DNA of 64,000 nucleotides from Actinomycetota bacterium (GTDB lineage: Bacteria; Actinomycetota; UBA4738; HRBIN12). Shown piece after piece: positions 32,360-41,308 of this stretch. Both the position numbers and the translations under genes were made by a program. The DNA lies in assembly GCA_026003015.1 (NCBI GenBank), contig BPGL01000002.1, positions 248,001 through 312,000 of the forward strand, in the 5' to 3' direction. Numbering within the stretch: position 1 is the stretch's first letter; each line of letters opens with the position of its first letter. The notes under the pieces were generated by a model. The model was not told the origin of the DNA and did not search any database. It saw only the letters and a list, made by a program, of their open reading frames with translations.

Positions 32360-34795
32360 ATGGCCAAGACCCTGGTCGTCGTCGAGTCGCCCGCGAAGGC
32401 GCGGACGATCGAGCGCTACCTGGGCGGCGGGTACACCGTCCGGGCCTCCTACGGGCACATCCGCGACCTGCCCAAGTCCAAGCTCGGCGTCGATCCCGAG
32501 CGGGACTTCGAGCCCGAGTACATCGTGCCGGAGGACTCCGAGCGTCACGTCGAGGAGCTCCGGCGCGCGCTCGCCTCGGCCGACGACCTCGTCCTGGCCA
32601 CCGACTACGACCGGGAGGGCGAGGCGATCGCCTACCACGTGGCGGAGCTCCTCGGGGTCGACCCGAGCCGAGCGAAGCGGATCACCTTCACCGAGATCAC
32701 CCGCGACGCGATCCTCGAGGCCGTCCAGCATCCGCGGACGATCGACATGCGCCTGGTCGACGCGCAGCAGGCCCGCCGCGTCCTCGACCGCCTCGTTGGG
32801 TACCGGATCTCGCCGCTGCTGTGGCGCAGGGTGCGCCCCGGCCTGTCGGCCGGTCGGGTGCAATCGGTGGCCCTGCGCCTGATCGTCGAGCGCGAGCGTG
32901 AGATCGAGGCGTTCCGCCCGACCGAGTACTGGAGCGTCGACGTCCGGCTGAGCCCCGAGGAGGACGAACGCCCCTTCCTCGCGCGGCTCGTGGCGATCCC
33001 CGATGGCCGCCTGGCCGCCTCGCCCGACAAGAAGGGGATCGTGCTGTCGAGCGAGGCGGAGACCGCCGTCCACGTCGATCGGCTGCGGGGGGGCGCCTAC
33101 CGGGTCACCGGCGTCGAGCGCAAGGAGCGCAAGCGCTCTCCGGCGGCGCCGTTCACGACCTCGACCCTGCAGCAGGAGGCCGCTCGCAAGCTCGGGTTCT
33201 CCGCGCGCAAGACGATGTCGATCGCGCAGCGGCTCTACGAGGGCGTGGACCTGCCCGGGGAGGGGTCGGTCGGGCTGATCACGTACATGCGCACGGACTC
33301 CGTGAACGTGGCCGAGACGGCCCTGCGCGAGATCGCCGAGCTCGTTCGCGCGGACTTCGGGGAGGCCTACGCGTTGCGGTCGTTCCGTCGGTACAAGACG
33401 CGGTCGCGCAACGCGCAGGAGGCGCACGAGGCGATCCGACCGACCAGCGCGTTCCGCACCCCCCAACGCGTCGCCGCCGCCCTCGACCGGGACCAGCTGC
33501 GGCTGTACACCCTGATCTGGCAGCGGACGGTCGCGACGCAGATGGCCGACGCGCGTTTCGAACAGGTCGGGGTCGACATCGAGGCCCGAACCGAGGGCGG
33601 GACCTACGGGTTGCGCGCCACGGGGCAGACGCTCGTGTTCGACGGCTTCATGCGCGTCTACCGCGAGGGTCGCGACGACGAGCCCGACGAGGACGCCGAG
33701 TCGAGGCTCCCCGAGCTGTCGGCCGAGCAGGCCCTCCGTGCGATCGAGGTCCTGCCCGAGCAGCACTTCACGCAGCCGCCGCCGCGCTACACGGAAGCAT
33801 CCCTCGTCAAGCGGCTCGAGGAGCTCGGGATCGGCCGGCCGTCCACGTACGCCTCGATCATCTCAACCCTGCTGGACCGAGGCTACGTGCGGCTCGAGGA
33901 CCGTCGGTTCGTTCCCGAAGACGTCGGCGTGGTCGTGAACGACAAGCTCGTCGAGCACTTCCCCGACATCGTGGACGTCGCGTTCACGGCCCGCATGGAG
34001 GAGGAGCTCGACGAGATCGCCGAGGGCCAGATCCCCTGGACCCAGGTCCTGCACGAGTTCAACGGCCCGTTCGAGCGCGCTCTGGAGAAGGCCGAGCACG
34101 CCTTCGAGCGGTACGAGGAGGAGCTCGACGAGACCTGTCCGCTGTGTCCCGAGGAAGGTCGCGAGCCCGGCAAGCTCCAGGTGAAGCTCGGGCGCTACGG
34201 GAAGTTCATCGGGTGCACGAACTTCCCCGACTGCCGCTACATCCGCAACATGGACGGCTCGGAACGCCGCGAACCCGAGCTGCTCGACGAGACGTGTCCG
34301 GACTGCGGTCGGCAGCTCCAGCGGCGGATGGGTCGCTACGGGCCCTTCGTCGGCTGCAGCGGCTACCCCGAGTGCCGCTACGTCAAGAAGGAGCCGCCTC
34401 GCTCGACCGGGGTGACCTGTCCGCAGTGCCACCGCGGGGAGATCGTCGAGAAGCGGACGCGCTTCGGTGTGTTCTACGGCTGCGACCGTTACCCGGACTG
34501 CGACATGGCCTCGGGCAACCCGCCGGAGGCGGACCGACCCTGCCCGGAGTGCGGTTCGGTGCTGCTGCGCCGACCGAAGTCGCTCCGGTGCTGGAACTGC
34601 GGCGCGGAGCTCGACCTGGACTTCACCGTGACCAAGCCCGGCGACCCGGAGGCCGAGGCCGAGGCGCGGCGGGCCCGAGCGCAGGCGCGCGCGGCCCGGG
34701 CGGGCGGCGCCGCGAAGCGGCGGTCGACCGGCCGAGGCTCGGGCGGGTCGCGCCCGACGCGCGCCTCTGCGAGGACGAAGCGGTCCAAGGGGTAG
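32360..34795 (+). CDS. topA: DNA topoisomerase I (type IA) with four zinc fingers
   Basis: 811 residues. TOPRIM domain at the N-terminus (LVVVESPAKARTIERYLG ... ATDYDREGEAIAYH), catalytic tyrosine in SVGLITYMRTDS (Tyr ~310), core domains to ~590. The C-terminus has three topoisomerase zinc fingers (CPLC...CTNFPDC; CPDC...CSGYPEC; CPQC...CDRYPDC) and a fourth short Cys4 ribbon (CPEC...CWNC), then a basic tail. It relaxes negative supercoils through a 5'-phosphotyrosine intermediate. Classic actinobacterial TopA proteins lack these cysteines. GGAG Shine-Dalgarno before ATG. Confidence 0.95.
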   Translation: MAKTLVVVESPAKARTIERYLGGGYTVRASYGHIRDLPKSKLGVDPERDFEPEYIVPEDSERHVEELRRALASADDLVLATDYDREGEAIAYHVAELLGVDPSRAKRITFTEITRDAILEAVQHPRTIDMRLVDAQQARRVLDRLVGYRISPLLWRRVRPGLSAGRVQSVALRLIVEREREIEAFRPTEYWSVDVRLSPEEDERPFLARLVAIPDGRLAASPDKKGIVLSSEAETAVHVDRLRGGAYRVTGVERKERKRSPAAPFTTSTLQQEAARKLGFSARKTMSIAQRLYEGVDLPGEGSVGLITYMRTDSVNVAETALREIAELVRADFGEAYALRSFRRYKTRSRNAQEAHEAIRPTSAFRTPQRVAAALDRDQLRLYTLIWQRTVATQMADARFEQVGVDIEARTEGGTYGLRATGQTLVFDGFMRVYREGRDDEPDEDAESRLPELSAEQALRAIEVLPEQHFTQPPPRYTEASLVKRLEELGIGRPSTYASIISTLLDRGYVRLEDRRFVPEDVGVVVNDKLVEHFPDIVDVAFTARMEEELDEIAEGQIPWTQVLHEFNGPFERALEKAEHAFERYEEELDETCPLCPEEGREPGKLQVKLGRYGKFIGCTNFPDCRYIRNMDGSERREPELLDETCPDCGRQLQRRMGRYGPFVGCSGYPECRYVKKEPPRSTGVTCPQCHRGEIVEKRTRFGVFYGCDRYPDCDMASGNPPEADRPCPECGSVLLRRPKSLRCWNCGAELDLDFTVTKPGDPEAEAEARRARAQARAARAGGAAKRRSTGRGSGGSRPTRASARTKRSKG

Positions 34796-34802
34796 GTCCG
34801 CG

Positions 34803-36851
34803 GTGACGACGTTCGCCGACGAGGTCGCCGCGCTCCGCGGTACGCGCTCGGCGACGCTCGCGGACCTGATCCGCCATCCGTCGTTCTCACGGCTCCTGGC
34901 CGCTCAGACGGTGTCGTCGATGGGCGACTGGGTCGGGTTCGTGGCCGTGACCTCGCTCGTGGCCCGACTGGGCGGCGGCTCGGCCGGCCTGGCCGTCTCC
35001 GGCGTCATGATCGCCCGGACCCTGCCGGCGCTGCTGTTCGGTCCGATCGCGGGCGCCCTGATCGACCGCCTCGACCGCAAGCGGCTGATGATCGTCGCGG
35101 ACGTCGGGCGCGGGAGCCTCTACGCGTCGATGATCTTCCTCGACCAGCTCTGGGCGATCTTCGCCATCTCGTTCGTGATCGAGTGCCTGTCGCTCGTGTG
35201 GTCGCCCGCGCGCGACGCGTCGCTGCCGAACCTCGTGCCACGCCGTCAGCTCGCCAACGCGAACTCGATCGGTCTGGTGTCGACCTACGGGACGCTGCCG
35301 TTGGGGGCCCTGATCTTCACGGTCCTCGTGGGTCTGTCGGAATGGATGGGGGGGCGCGTCCCGATCGTGGGGGCGCGTCCCGAGGCCCTGGCCCTCCTGC
35401 TGGACGCCGGCACGTTCGCGTTCTCGGCGCTCATGGTCGCCCACATCCCGATCCCGGCCCCGTCGACGGCCACGCCGATCCGCCTCGACCTCACCCGCGT
35501 CGGTCGGGACATCGCCGACGGCGTTCGCTTCCTGCGGGAGGACTCGGTGGCCTCCGCGATGACGGGCGGGATCGTCGTCGCCTTCGCGGCCGTGGGGGCG
35601 GTGCTCGCGATCGGTCCCGTGTTCGTGGCCAACACGCTGGAGGCCGGGGCGTCGGGCTGGGGGATCATCGTGACGGCGTTCGGCGTGGGGATGGCGATCG
35701 GCATGGCGAGTTCGAACCATGCCGCTCGCGTGCTCGAGCGCGACCTCGTGTTCGTGGCGTCCCTGCTCATCGCGGCCGGCGTGCTGTTCCTGCTCGCCTC
35801 GATGCCGAACCTCGCCTGGGCGGCGGTTCTCACGGTGTGGCTCGGCGCCTTCTGCGGGAGCGCCTGGGTCAGCGGCTACACGCTGCTGCAGGAGAACGTC
35901 GCCGACGAGTACCGGGGGCGAACGTTCGGCTCGCTCACCGTCTTGGCTCGGGCGGCCCTGTTCCTGTCGCTGTCGGTCTTCCCAGCGCTCGCCGACCTGT
36001 TCGACCGGCTGAGCCGCCGGTTCCTCGACGGCGGGGATGTGCACGTCGGCGGCCAGCGCTTCGACCTGTCGGGCACGAGGCTCGCGCTGTGGGTCGCCGG
36101 CGTCGGGGTCGTGGCGGCGGGGATCACCACCCGGGGCCTGCTCAGGCGGTACCGTCTGTCCCGTCCCGTCCCGCTCCAGCTCGTGCCCAAACTCAAGCGA
36201 CCGCCGGCGACCGGCTTGTTCATCGCCTTCGAGGGCGTCGAGGGCTCGGGCAAGGGCACCCAGGTTCGGCGCGCGGAGGCGTACCTGCGCGAGCACGGCC
36301 TGGACGTCGTCGTGACCCGTGAGCCGGGCGGTACCCCGGCGGGGGAACGGATCCGGGAGGTGCTCCTCGATCCCGCCACGGGGCACCTGGACGCCCGGGC
36401 CGAGGCGCTGCTGTTCGCCGCGAGCCGCGCCCAGATCGTGACGAGCGTGATCCGTCCGGCGCTGGCGGCCGGCAAGGTCGTGATCTGCGACCGCTACATC
36501 GACTCGTCGCTGGCCTACCAGGGCTCCGCCCGGGGCCTCGGCGAGTCCGACGTCCTCACCCTGAACGTGTGGGCGACGCAGGGCTTGTTCCCCGACCTGG
36601 TGTTGCTGCTGCACCTGGAGCCGGACAAGGGGCTCCTGCGCGCCGGCGACGCCCCCGATCGCATGGAGCTCGAGGGCGAGACGTTCCACGCGAAGGTGGC
36701 CGATGCCTACCTGCGGATCGCCGAGGAACATCCCGAGCGGTTCGTCGTGATCGACGCCGACCGTGACCCCGACGAGGTCTTCGTCGACGTCCGAGCGGCG
36801 CTCGACCGACGTTTGGCCGAGCGCGCCGAGGAGGGCTCCGCGGACGCGTGA
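34803..36851 (+). CDS. tmk: Fused major-facilitator membrane domain and thymidylate kinase
   Basis: 682 residues. Residues 1-~460 form a 12-helix MFS-like domain (SSMGDWVGFVAVTSL, LFGPIAGALIDRLDRKRLM). Residues ~470-682 are a complete dTMP kinase: P-loop FEGVEGSGKGTQ, DR(Y/H) motif VVTREPGGTP, CDRYIDSSLAYQG, and a Lid segment. It phosphorylates dTMP to dTDP for DNA synthesis. The same fusion next to topA is known in Streptomyces. What the membrane part carries is unknown. The GTG is 7 nt after topA and holB follows. Confidence 0.9.
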   Translation: MTTFADEVAALRGTRSATLADLIRHPSFSRLLAAQTVSSMGDWVGFVAVTSLVARLGGGSAGLAVSGVMIARTLPALLFGPIAGALIDRLDRKRLMIVADVGRGSLYASMIFLDQLWAIFAISFVIECLSLVWSPARDASLPNLVPRRQLANANSIGLVSTYGTLPLGALIFTVLVGLSEWMGGRVPIVGARPEALALLLDAGTFAFSALMVAHIPIPAPSTATPIRLDLTRVGRDIADGVRFLREDSVASAMTGGIVVAFAAVGAVLAIGPVFVANTLEAGASGWGIIVTAFGVGMAIGMASSNHAARVLERDLVFVASLLIAAGVLFLLASMPNLAWAAVLTVWLGAFCGSAWVSGYTLLQENVADEYRGRTFGSLTVLARAALFLSLSVFPALADLFDRLSRRFLDGGDVHVGGQRFDLSGTRLALWVAGVGVVAAGITTRGLLRRYRLSRPVPLQLVPKLKRPPATGLFIAFEGVEGSGKGTQVRRAEAYLREHGLDVVVTREPGGTPAGERIREVLLDPATGHLDARAEALLFAASRAQIVTSVIRPALAAGKVVICDRYIDSSLAYQGSARGLGESDVLTLNVWATQGLFPDLVLLLHLEPDKGLLRAGDAPDRMELEGETFHAKVADAYLRIAEEHPERFVVIDADRDPDEVFVDVRAALDRRLAERAEEGSADA

Positions 36852-36876
36852 CGGCGTGGTGTGCGAGGCTCGGGGC

Positions 36877-38013
36877 GTGACCGAGCGCTCGCAGGCCGTT
36901 CCCCCTGTGCTCGCGCGCGTGCCCGGCCAGCCGACCGCCGTGGCGTTCCTCGCGGGCGCGGTCGCTCGACCCCACCACGCGTACGTCTTCGCCGGCCCGG
37001 AGGGATCCGGCAAGGCCATCGCCGCCCGGGCCTTCGTCGCCGCGCTCCTGTGCCGCGCGGGGGGGTGCGGTGCGTGCCGCGACTGCCGCCTCGCGCTCGA
37101 CGACCGCCACCCGAACGGGTTCGTCGTGGAGCCCGAGGGGCGCGACATCCACGTCGACACGATCCGCCAGGAGGTCTGGCATCCCGCGTACCGCACCCCG
37201 GCCGAGCCCGGGCGCAAGGTGTTCGTCCTGCGGGAGGCCGACCGCCTGTCGCCCGCCGCCGCCGACACCCTGCTCAAGGTGCTCGAGGAGCCGCCGGCCG
37301 ACGCGGTGTTCCTGCTGCTGTCGGCGCGGGCCTACGAGCTGCCGGAGACCGTGTGGAGCCGGTGCCACGCGGTGACGTTCGCGCCGCTGCCGGAGGGCTT
37401 CGTCGTGGACCGGCTGATCGAGGAGGGCGTGGCGCCGGAGCGGGCGCGCCTCGCGGCCCGGCTGACCGGGGGCAACCTCGGACGCGCCCGGCGGCTGGCG
37501 AACGACCCCGACGGGTCGGCCTTCCGCGACCTGGCGGCCCGTGCGCTCGAGCTCGCCGCGACCGGGCCGGCGGGGGCCCTCGCCGCGGCCGAGGCCGTGC
37601 TCGACGCGGCGGTCGCGTACCGCCGGGGCCTGCGGGCCGAGCTCGACGCGGAGCTCGCGCCCTTCCTCGACGAACGAGGCCGGCCCGAGGAGGCCTACCG
37701 CGGCGCCGTGCGGCGGATCGAGGTGCGGTTCCACCGTCGCGAACGACGCGCGGAGCGCGAGTACGTCGATCGGGTGCTGCTCGCCGCCTCCTCGATCCTG
37801 CGCGACCGGATCGCGGCCTGCCTGGGTGTGGGGTCCGAGCTCCTGATGAACCCCGACCGAGCGCCGGAGCCCGTCGGCTCGGTCCCCGCGGCCGTTGCGG
37901 CCCTCGCGAGCCTGGAGGCCGCCCGGGCGGAGCTCGCGGAGCAGATCAACCTGAACGCCCGGCTCGTGCTCGAGCAGGCCTTCCTGCTCACGGCCCCGAC
38001 GGCGGTCGGCTGA
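36877..38013 (+). CDS. holB: DNA polymerase III delta' subunit
   Basis: 378 residues from GTG 36877 (earlier in-frame GTGs at 36856/36859). AAA+ clamp-loader subunit: degenerate P-loop GPEGSGKAIAA, zinc module CRAGGCGACRDC, FVLREADRLSPAAADTLLKVLEEPP (Walker B region) and sensor 1 region. Delta' is the stator of the clamp-loader complex. Its place after topA and tmk matches other actinobacteria. The ORF track starts inside tmk. Confidence 0.88.
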   Translation: MTERSQAVPPVLARVPGQPTAVAFLAGAVARPHHAYVFAGPEGSGKAIAARAFVAALLCRAGGCGACRDCRLALDDRHPNGFVVEPEGRDIHVDTIRQEVWHPAYRTPAEPGRKVFVLREADRLSPAAADTLLKVLEEPPADAVFLLLSARAYELPETVWSRCHAVTFAPLPEGFVVDRLIEEGVAPERARLAARLTGGNLGRARRLANDPDGSAFRDLAARALELAATGPAGALAAAEAVLDAAVAYRRGLRAELDAELAPFLDERGRPEEAYRGAVRRIEVRFHRRERRAEREYVDRVLLAASSILRDRIAACLGVGSELLMNPDRAPEPVGSVPAAVAALASLEAARAELAEQINLNARLVLEQAFLLTAPTAVG

Positions 38014-38155
38014 ACCCGCTCGAGGCGGATCGTCGCGGCCCCGGCCGCGGCCGGCTCGGTCCGACCCCCCGGCCATCGGGCCAAGGCCGTCCGCCCGATG
38101 CGGGGCGGGCCCTGGTCGTAGTACGGTCGGGGTCGCCGCGTCCGAAGGGGGCTTC

Positions 38156-39280
38156 GTGGGGCCGATCGACCGATTCACGCGCGACGAGGTGAGCGCTTGG
38201 GTCTGGTGGCCGGCCGCGCTCCTGCTGATCGTCGGGGTCGTGCTCACGGTCCCGGGCGAGCAGCGCGCCGTCGATCGACGGGAGCGTGAGGCGATCGCGG
38301 TCGCGCCGTCGGCGGTGGCCGGCGTGCTCGAGCCCATCCTCCTGGACGCGGGTCCCGACGGGGTGATCGAGGGCGCGGTGGCCGATCGGCTGCGCCTGGC
38401 CGCCGTCGAGCGGATCCTTACCACCGGCTGGGTGGAGGCGGTGCGGGTCTGGGGCGCGGACGGTCAGCTCCGTTGGTCGAGCGATCCCGGCGATCCCGTG
38501 GGGTCGGCGGAGGCGTTCAACGACGAGGAGCTCGCGCGGGCGCTGTCGTCGCCCGGGGGCGTGCACGCGGTGCGCAGCGAGCGCGACGTGCGCGGCGCCC
38601 AGGCCCCCGAGACGCTCGCCCGCTACGTGGCGACGACCGCCGGTGGCGCTCCGGCCGTCGTCGAGCTGAGCGCCCGGGTCGAGGCGATCGTCGGGGACGT
38701 CCGGTCGGACTGGATCCGCGCGCGGATCGTCCTGGGGATCGCGGCGCTGCTCGTGCTCGGCCTCGCGATCGCCGCGACCCGCGAGCCCGTCGCGCGGATC
38801 GGGGCCGGCGTGCCGTTCTACCCGACCTCCCTGCCGCCCGGGATGGAGCTCGTCGAGGCCGATCGCGACGAGGAGCGCGGACGGTTGCTCGGGCAGGTGC
38901 GGGAGCTCACGGAGGCGCTGCGCGCGAGCGAGGACGCTCGCAGGGGTCTCGAGGAGGAGCTGCGCCGGGCCAACGCGCAGCTCGCCACGCTGAGGGCGGC
39001 CCCCGGGCCTCGGCGCGCACCGTCGGTCCCCACGACCGGGTCCGCGCCCGCGCGGTCGGTCGCTCACGAGGACGTCGTGGTGATCCCCGAGGCCGACACG
39101 ATCGACGAGCGGCCCGCGGCCGAGGGCGACGACGTCTTGGAGCGGCTCGTGGAACCGGTCTCGACATCGCGCGCGCCGGTCGAGGACCCGAGCGTCCTGC
39201 GGGCGCGGCTCGCCCACACGGCGGCGGCGAAGAAGCCCTGGTACCGGGCGGAGCGGCGTCGGCGCGAGGGCGACGGTTGA
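38156..39280 (+). CDS. Sensor-like bitopic membrane protein with coiled coil, no kinase domain
   Basis: 374 residues, function not recognised. TM1 (~15-38), an extracytoplasmic domain of ~150 residues (GVLEPILLDAGPDG..., VRVWGADGQLRWSSDPGD) that reads like a Cache/sensor domain, TM2 (~182-202), then a coiled coil (RGRLLGQVRELTEALRASED) and a disordered tail containing EDVVVIPEADTIDE. The layout is that of a receptor without HisKA, GGDEF or methyl-accepting output. GTG start with a strong AAGGGGG Shine-Dalgarno. The tail motif recurs in the protein at 2448. Confidence 0.65.
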   Translation: MGPIDRFTRDEVSAWVWWPAALLLIVGVVLTVPGEQRAVDRREREAIAVAPSAVAGVLEPILLDAGPDGVIEGAVADRLRLAAVERILTTGWVEAVRVWGADGQLRWSSDPGDPVGSAEAFNDEELARALSSPGGVHAVRSERDVRGAQAPETLARYVATTAGGAPAVVELSARVEAIVGDVRSDWIRARIVLGIAALLVLGLAIAATREPVARIGAGVPFYPTSLPPGMELVEADRDEERGRLLGQVRELTEALRASEDARRGLEEELRRANAQLATLRAAPGPRRAPSVPTTGSAPARSVAHEDVVVIPEADTIDERPAAEGDDVLERLVEPVSTSRAPVEDPSVLRARLAHTAAAKKPWYRAERRRREGDG

Positions 39281-39348
39281 CCCCGGCGGCGGCGGCCGGG
39301 GTCCGGGTGAGGAGCGCGCGAGCAGCCAGGAGCGGGGGCGGCCTCACC

Positions 39349-39354
39349 TATACT
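39349..39354 (+). promoter_or_regulatory. -10 element of tRNA-Thr(CGT)
   Basis: TATACT, 11 nt before the mature tRNA 5' end; no clear -35. Confidence 0.6.
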
Positions 39355-39365
39355 GAGCTCCCGCC

Positions 39366-39437
39366 GCCGGAGTAGCTCAGTGGCAGAGCAACCGCCTCGT
39401 AAGTGGTAGGTCATGGGTTCGAATCCCATCTCCGGCT
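39366..39437 (+). tRNA. tRNA-Thr (anticodon CGT)
   Basis: 72-nt cloverleaf: acceptor GCCGGAG / CTCCGGC with discriminator T, D stem GCTC/GAGC, anticodon stem ACCGC/GTGGT around loop CTCGTAA (anticodon CGT, reads ACG), T arm ATGGG-TTCGAAT-CCCAT. CCA is not encoded. Confidence 0.95.
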
Positions 39438-39490
39438 CTCAAGCCCACGACGGTCGGCGGGGCGCGGTTGCCGCCCAGGGGTTCGGTTGC

Positions 39491-39496
39491 GACAAT
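39491..39496 (+). promoter_or_regulatory. -10 element of the proline-rich protein gene (leaderless)
   Basis: GACAAT, 9 nt before the ATG at 39506. Confidence 0.35.
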
Positions 39497-39505
39497 CCCC
39501 CGGCG

Positions 39506-40225
39506 ATGGCGGCTCGGCGGCTCGTTGCGATCCTGCTCGGCGCCTCGGGCGTGCTCGCGCTCGGCGCCGTACCCGCGTGGGCGCAGGTGGTCGTCGACCC
39601 CACGGTCACGCCGGCTCCGAACCGCAGCGGCCTGGGCCCGCTCGTCGGGCCGGTGACCATCGCGGCGATCTTCGCCGTGATCGCGGCGCTCGTCGTCCTC
39701 GTGATCGCCCTCGCGTACCTGCGGTTCGCCCCGCGGTTCTCCCGCGATGAGGAAGCCGTGAAGGTCGTGCCCGCCGACCGGATCGTGCCCGGCAGGGAGC
39801 CGCCTCGTCGGGCCGTCGATCTGTCGAAGGCCGCGCCGATCGTCGTGGAGCCGCCGAAGGTCCCCGCGCTCTCGGGCACCGCCTCCGGGGGCGCGCAGGC
39901 GCCCGCCGCTGCGGCCGCGCCGTCGACCCCGCCCGCGGCCGCGCCGTCGACCCCCGCGGCCGCGCCGGCGGCCCCCGAGCCGGTTGCCGCCGCGCCGACC
40001 CCCGCTGCGCCGACCCCCGCTGCGCCGACCCCCGCCGCGCCGACCCCCGCTGCGCCGACCCCCGCCGCTCCGGCGGTCCCCGACGTCGAGGTGACGATGG
40101 ACCAGGAGGTCTACGAGCGCACGCTCGCCGAGCTCCTCGAGCAGGGGACCGATCGACGGATCGCCGAGGGCCGCGCGCGCCGCGCCGGCATGATCGCTGC
40201 GAAGAAGAAGGCGGCGGCGGAGTAG
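39506..40225 (+). CDS. Signal-peptide membrane protein with Ala/Pro/Thr repeats
   Basis: 239 residues from ATG 39506. Signal peptide (MAARRLVAILLGASG...AWA-Q), a short exposed segment, one TM helix (about residues 48-70, VTIAAIFAVIAALVVLVIALAY), a basic/linker region, then an Ala-Pro-Thr-rich stretch with five APTPA-type repeats and a charged C-terminal helix (VYERTLAELLEQGTDRRIAEGRARRAG). Function unknown. The ORF-track start lies inside the tRNA. Confidence 0.65.
   Translation: MAARRLVAILLGASGVLALGAVPAWAQVVVDPTVTPAPNRSGLGPLVGPVTIAAIFAVIAALVVLVIALAYLRFAPRFSRDEEAVKVVPADRIVPGREPPRRAVDLSKAAPIVVEPPKVPALSGTASGGAQAPAAAAAPSTPPAAAPSTPAAAPAAPEPVAAAPTPAAPTPAAPTPAAPTPAAPTPAAPAVPDVEVTMDQEVYERTLAELLEQGTDRRIAEGRARRAGMIAAKKKAAAE
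39992..40066 (+). repeat. Five tandem 15-bp repeats encoding APTPA
   Basis: Unit GCGCCGACCCCCGCT/C, five copies in frame, differing only at the last base. A likely site of copy-number variation. Confidence 0.9.
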
Positions 40226-40239
40226 CCGCGGCGCGGCCG

Positions 40240-41304
40240 ATGGTCGGTGCGGGCCTCGATTGGTCGATGGGGGCGAAGGCCCCGCTGCTCGCCGACTGGG
40301 AGCTGGCGCTTCGCGTCGGCCGACGGGTCGGCGGGCCGGGTCCCCGGGTACCGCCGGCCGAGCGCGTCCGGATCAACGAGGAGCTGAACGAGCTCGTCCA
40401 CCTGGCGGAGGATCTCGTCGCCGGGTTCACCGGGCTGCAGCCCGGTCGCACGCCGGCCCGCGCGTGGGTGATGGGCCGCGGCGACTGGGTCCGTCGGAAC
40501 CTCCTCGGCCTGCAGCGGATGCTCGAGCCCCTCGCGGCCCGGATCGTCCGGCGGCGCCCCGAGCGCTCCGCCCTCGCGCGGGCCGCGCTCGGCGGGCAGG
40601 TCGGGGCGCTCCTCGGCTACCTCGCGCGGCGCGTGCTCGGACAGTTCGACGCGTTCGCGCCGCCCGACGACGAAGGGCTGCTGTACTTCGTCGGGCCGAA
40701 CCTCATCGAGGTCGAGCAGCGGTTCGGCGTCTCGCCCCGTGACTTCCGACTGTGGGTCGCGATCCACGAGGTCACCCATCGGGTCCAGTTCGCCGCAGCG
40801 CCCTGGCTGCGCACGCGTCTGGAGGAGCTGATCGACGGGTACCTCGCCGCCGTGCCGCTCGATGCCGGCGCGCTCGGGGAGCACCTGCGTCGGATCGTGG
40901 AGGAGGTGCTCGTCGAGCGGCGCGACCGATCCCCGCTCGCGCTGCTGCTCACGCCGGAGCAGCGCGCGGTCGTGGAGCGGGCCCAGGCGCTCATGTCGGT
41001 CCTCGAGGGGCACGCGAGCTACGTGATGAACGAGGTCGCCGCCGGTCGCGTGGACGACCTGCCGAGGCTGCGACGGGCGCTCGCGGCCCGTCGGCGCACC
41101 GGCGGGCCGGAACGCGCGCTCCAGCGCGCGATCGGCCTGGACCGCAAGATCCGTCAGTACGACGTCGGCGAGCGCTTCGTCAGAGAAGTCGCGCGCCGCG
41201 CCGGGATGGGCGGGGTCAACCTCGTGTGGCGCGAACAGGCCAACCTGCCGTCCGGAGACGAGGTCGCCGACCCGGCGCGCTGGTTGGCCCGGGTCGGGGG
41301 GTGA
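40240..41304 (+). CDS. Zinc-dependent metalloprotease, DUF2342 (coenzyme F420 biosynthesis-associated)
   Basis: 354 residues. HEVTH at residues 176-180 is the HExxH zinc motif, preceded by the family segments GLLYFVGPNLIEVEQRFG and FRLWVAIHEVTHRVQFAAAPW, and followed by LSVLEGHASYVMNEV, which gives further ligands. The family is found in actinobacteria that make F420, usually beside tilS and hpt, as here. Actual substrate unknown. Start ATG 40240; ATG 40267 possible. Confidence 0.85.
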   Translation: MVGAGLDWSMGAKAPLLADWELALRVGRRVGGPGPRVPPAERVRINEELNELVHLAEDLVAGFTGLQPGRTPARAWVMGRGDWVRRNLLGLQRMLEPLAARIVRRRPERSALARAALGGQVGALLGYLARRVLGQFDAFAPPDDEGLLYFVGPNLIEVEQRFGVSPRDFRLWVAIHEVTHRVQFAAAPWLRTRLEELIDGYLAAVPLDAGALGEHLRRIVEEVLVERRDRSPLALLLTPEQRAVVERAQALMSVLEGHASYVMNEVAAGRVDDLPRLRRALAARRRTGGPERALQRAIGLDRKIRQYDVGERFVREVARRAGMGGVNLVWREQANLPSGDEVADPARWLARVGG

Positions 41305-41308
41305 GGCC

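Noticed and set aside
39992-40066. CRISPR-like repeat
   Set aside because: Direct 15-bp units without spacers, in frame within a coding region.
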